5,533 nucleotides of DNA from Fidelibacterota bacterium UBA6817. GTDB taxonomy: Bacteria; Fidelibacterota; Fidelibacteria; Fidelibacterales; Fidelibacteraceae. The translations under genes were made by a program, and so were the position numbers. The DNA lies in the NCBI GenBank assembly GCA_002452555.1, contig DKER01000088.1, positions 1 to 5,533 of the forward strand, read 5' to 3'. Positions 4,865 to 5,533 of the stretch are shown here, one piece after another (position 1 is the first letter of the stretch; each line of letters begins with the position of its first letter). The notes below the pieces were generated by a model that saw nothing but the letters and a program-made list of their open reading frames with translations, did not search any database and was not told where the DNA came from.

Positions 4865-5533
4865 AATGTATTACGATCAGGATGTTGATAAAAATATTCT
4901 GAAAGAAAAAACCATAGCTGTTATCGGTTACGGCAGTCAGGGACATGCACAGGCACAGAATTTACGCGACAGCGGATATAAGGTTATTGTTTCGGATTTG
5001 AAAGGATCGGACAATTACAAACTGGCGCAAAAACACGGTTTTGAACCCAAAACCGCCCGTGAAGCCAGTGCCGAGGCAGATATCATCCAGATTCTTCTCC
5101 CTGATGAACTCCAGAAAAAGATCTATGCCGAAGAGATTGAAATGAACTTGACAGCCGGTAAAGCGCTGGTCTTTTCACACGGATTCAATATTTATTTCGG
5201 ACAGATTGTACCCGCCAAAGATATTGATGTATATATGGTTGCTCCGAAAGGACCGGGCCACCTTGTTCGTTCACAATTTGAGATTGGTGCCGGTGTTCCC
5301 TCCCTTATTGCCGTTTATCAGAATGCAAGTGGCAAGGCGAAAGACCTGGCCTTGGCCCACGCTTCCGGAATTGGTGCGGGACGGGCCGGAATTATTGAAA
5401 CAACATTTAAAGAAGAAACGGAAACAGACCTTTTCGGTGAACAGGCCGTTCTGTGCGGCGGAATCACTGAACTAATCAAGAGCGGTTTTCAAACGCTTGT
5501 GGATGCAGGGTATCAGCCGGAAATCGCCTATTT
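4854..5533 (+). CDS. ilvC: Ketol-acid reductoisomerase, class I (3' end cut by window edge)
   Basis: IlvC isomerises and reduces acetolactate and acetohydroxybutyrate to dihydroxy acids, using Mg2+ and usually NADPH. There are 226 complete codons, about two thirds of a class I enzyme. The N-terminal Rossmann domain has GYGSQGHAQAQNLRDSG (25-41). SHGFNI (108-113) carries conserved His109, and PKGPGH (131-136) carries Lys132. The knotted domain begins with TDLFGEQ (191-197), with metal ligands Asp192 and Glu196. ATG 4854 has an AGGAG site (4843-4847) 6 nt upstream and overlaps the ilvN end by 11 nt. The cofactor loop after beta-strand 2 reads VSDLKGSDN (46-54), where NADPH enzymes usually have G-L-R-x-G-S-x-S. 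Both phosphate-binding residues (Arg and the last Ser) are replaced and acidic residues added, suggesting NADH preference. Confidence 0.95.
   Translation, partial: MAIKMYYDQDVDKNILKEKTIAVIGYGSQGHAQAQNLRDSGYKVIVSDLKGSDNYKLAQKHGFEPKTAREASAEADIIQILLPDELQKKIYAEEIEMNLTAGKALVFSHGFNIYFGQIVPAKDIDVYMVAPKGPGHLVRSQFEIGAGVPSLIAVYQNASGKAKDLALAHASGIGAGRAGIIETTFKEETETDLFGEQAVLCGGITELIKSGFQTLVDAGYQPEIAY

Noticed and set aside
5206..5475. Plus-strand 89-codon ORF inside ilvC
   Set aside because: It is an out-of-frame shadow of ilvC, whose frame carries all the family motifs through this stretch.

Overview
The window holds the junction of two amino-acid biosynthesis clusters that point away from each other. 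On the minus strand, argR (114-587) leads into argG, of which only the first 21 codons (1-63) are present. On the plus strand a branched-chain amino acid (Ile/Val/Leu) operon runs ilvD-ilvB-ilvN-ilvC (925 to the right edge), with 2 bp between ilvD and ilvB and short overlaps between ilvB/ilvN and ilvN/ilvC. It is a bacterial chromosomal region with moderate GC and normal Shine-Dalgarno sites before argG, ilvB, ilvN and ilvC. No mobile element, CRISPR array, tRNA or rRNA is seen. The ArgR style (HVTQATLSRDL, GYIYTLP), the argR-argG pairing and the ilvDBNC order recall the Bacteroidota/FCB assemblage, but this is a weak inference and I cannot name the organism.

The 337 bp between argR and the ilvD start is the most informative region. 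Leftward there is a good sigma70-type promoter (TTGTTA-N17-TATAAT). Its -10 box lies in a 12-bp palindrome that resembles an ARG box, so argR-argG is probably autoregulated. Rightward there is a consensus -35 (TTGACA) behind long T tracts, followed by a 28-codon leader ORF (768-854) packed with Leu and Ile codons. A strong intrinsic terminator (878-908) sits just before ilvD. The end of the leader ORF carries an exact 11-bp copy of the terminator's 3' arm, so the two copies compete for the same 5' arm. This is the architecture of ribosome-mediated transcription attenuation, sensing Leu and Ile supply through a leader peptide.

The enzymes form one pathway. IlvB/IlvN (acetohydroxyacid synthase, catalytic and regulatory subunits) makes acetolactate and acetohydroxybutyrate. 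IlvC (ketol-acid reductoisomerase) isomerises and reduces these, and IlvD (dihydroxyacid dehydratase) makes the 2-keto acids.

Three protein-level oddities stand out. ilvD is interrupted by a single in-frame TGA 70 codons before its normal end, with the frame otherwise intact. IlvB has a four-cysteine insertion in its C-terminal ThDP domain. The cofactor loop of IlvC lacks the usual Arg/Ser phosphate contacts and gains acidic residues, which suggests use of NADH rather than NADPH.
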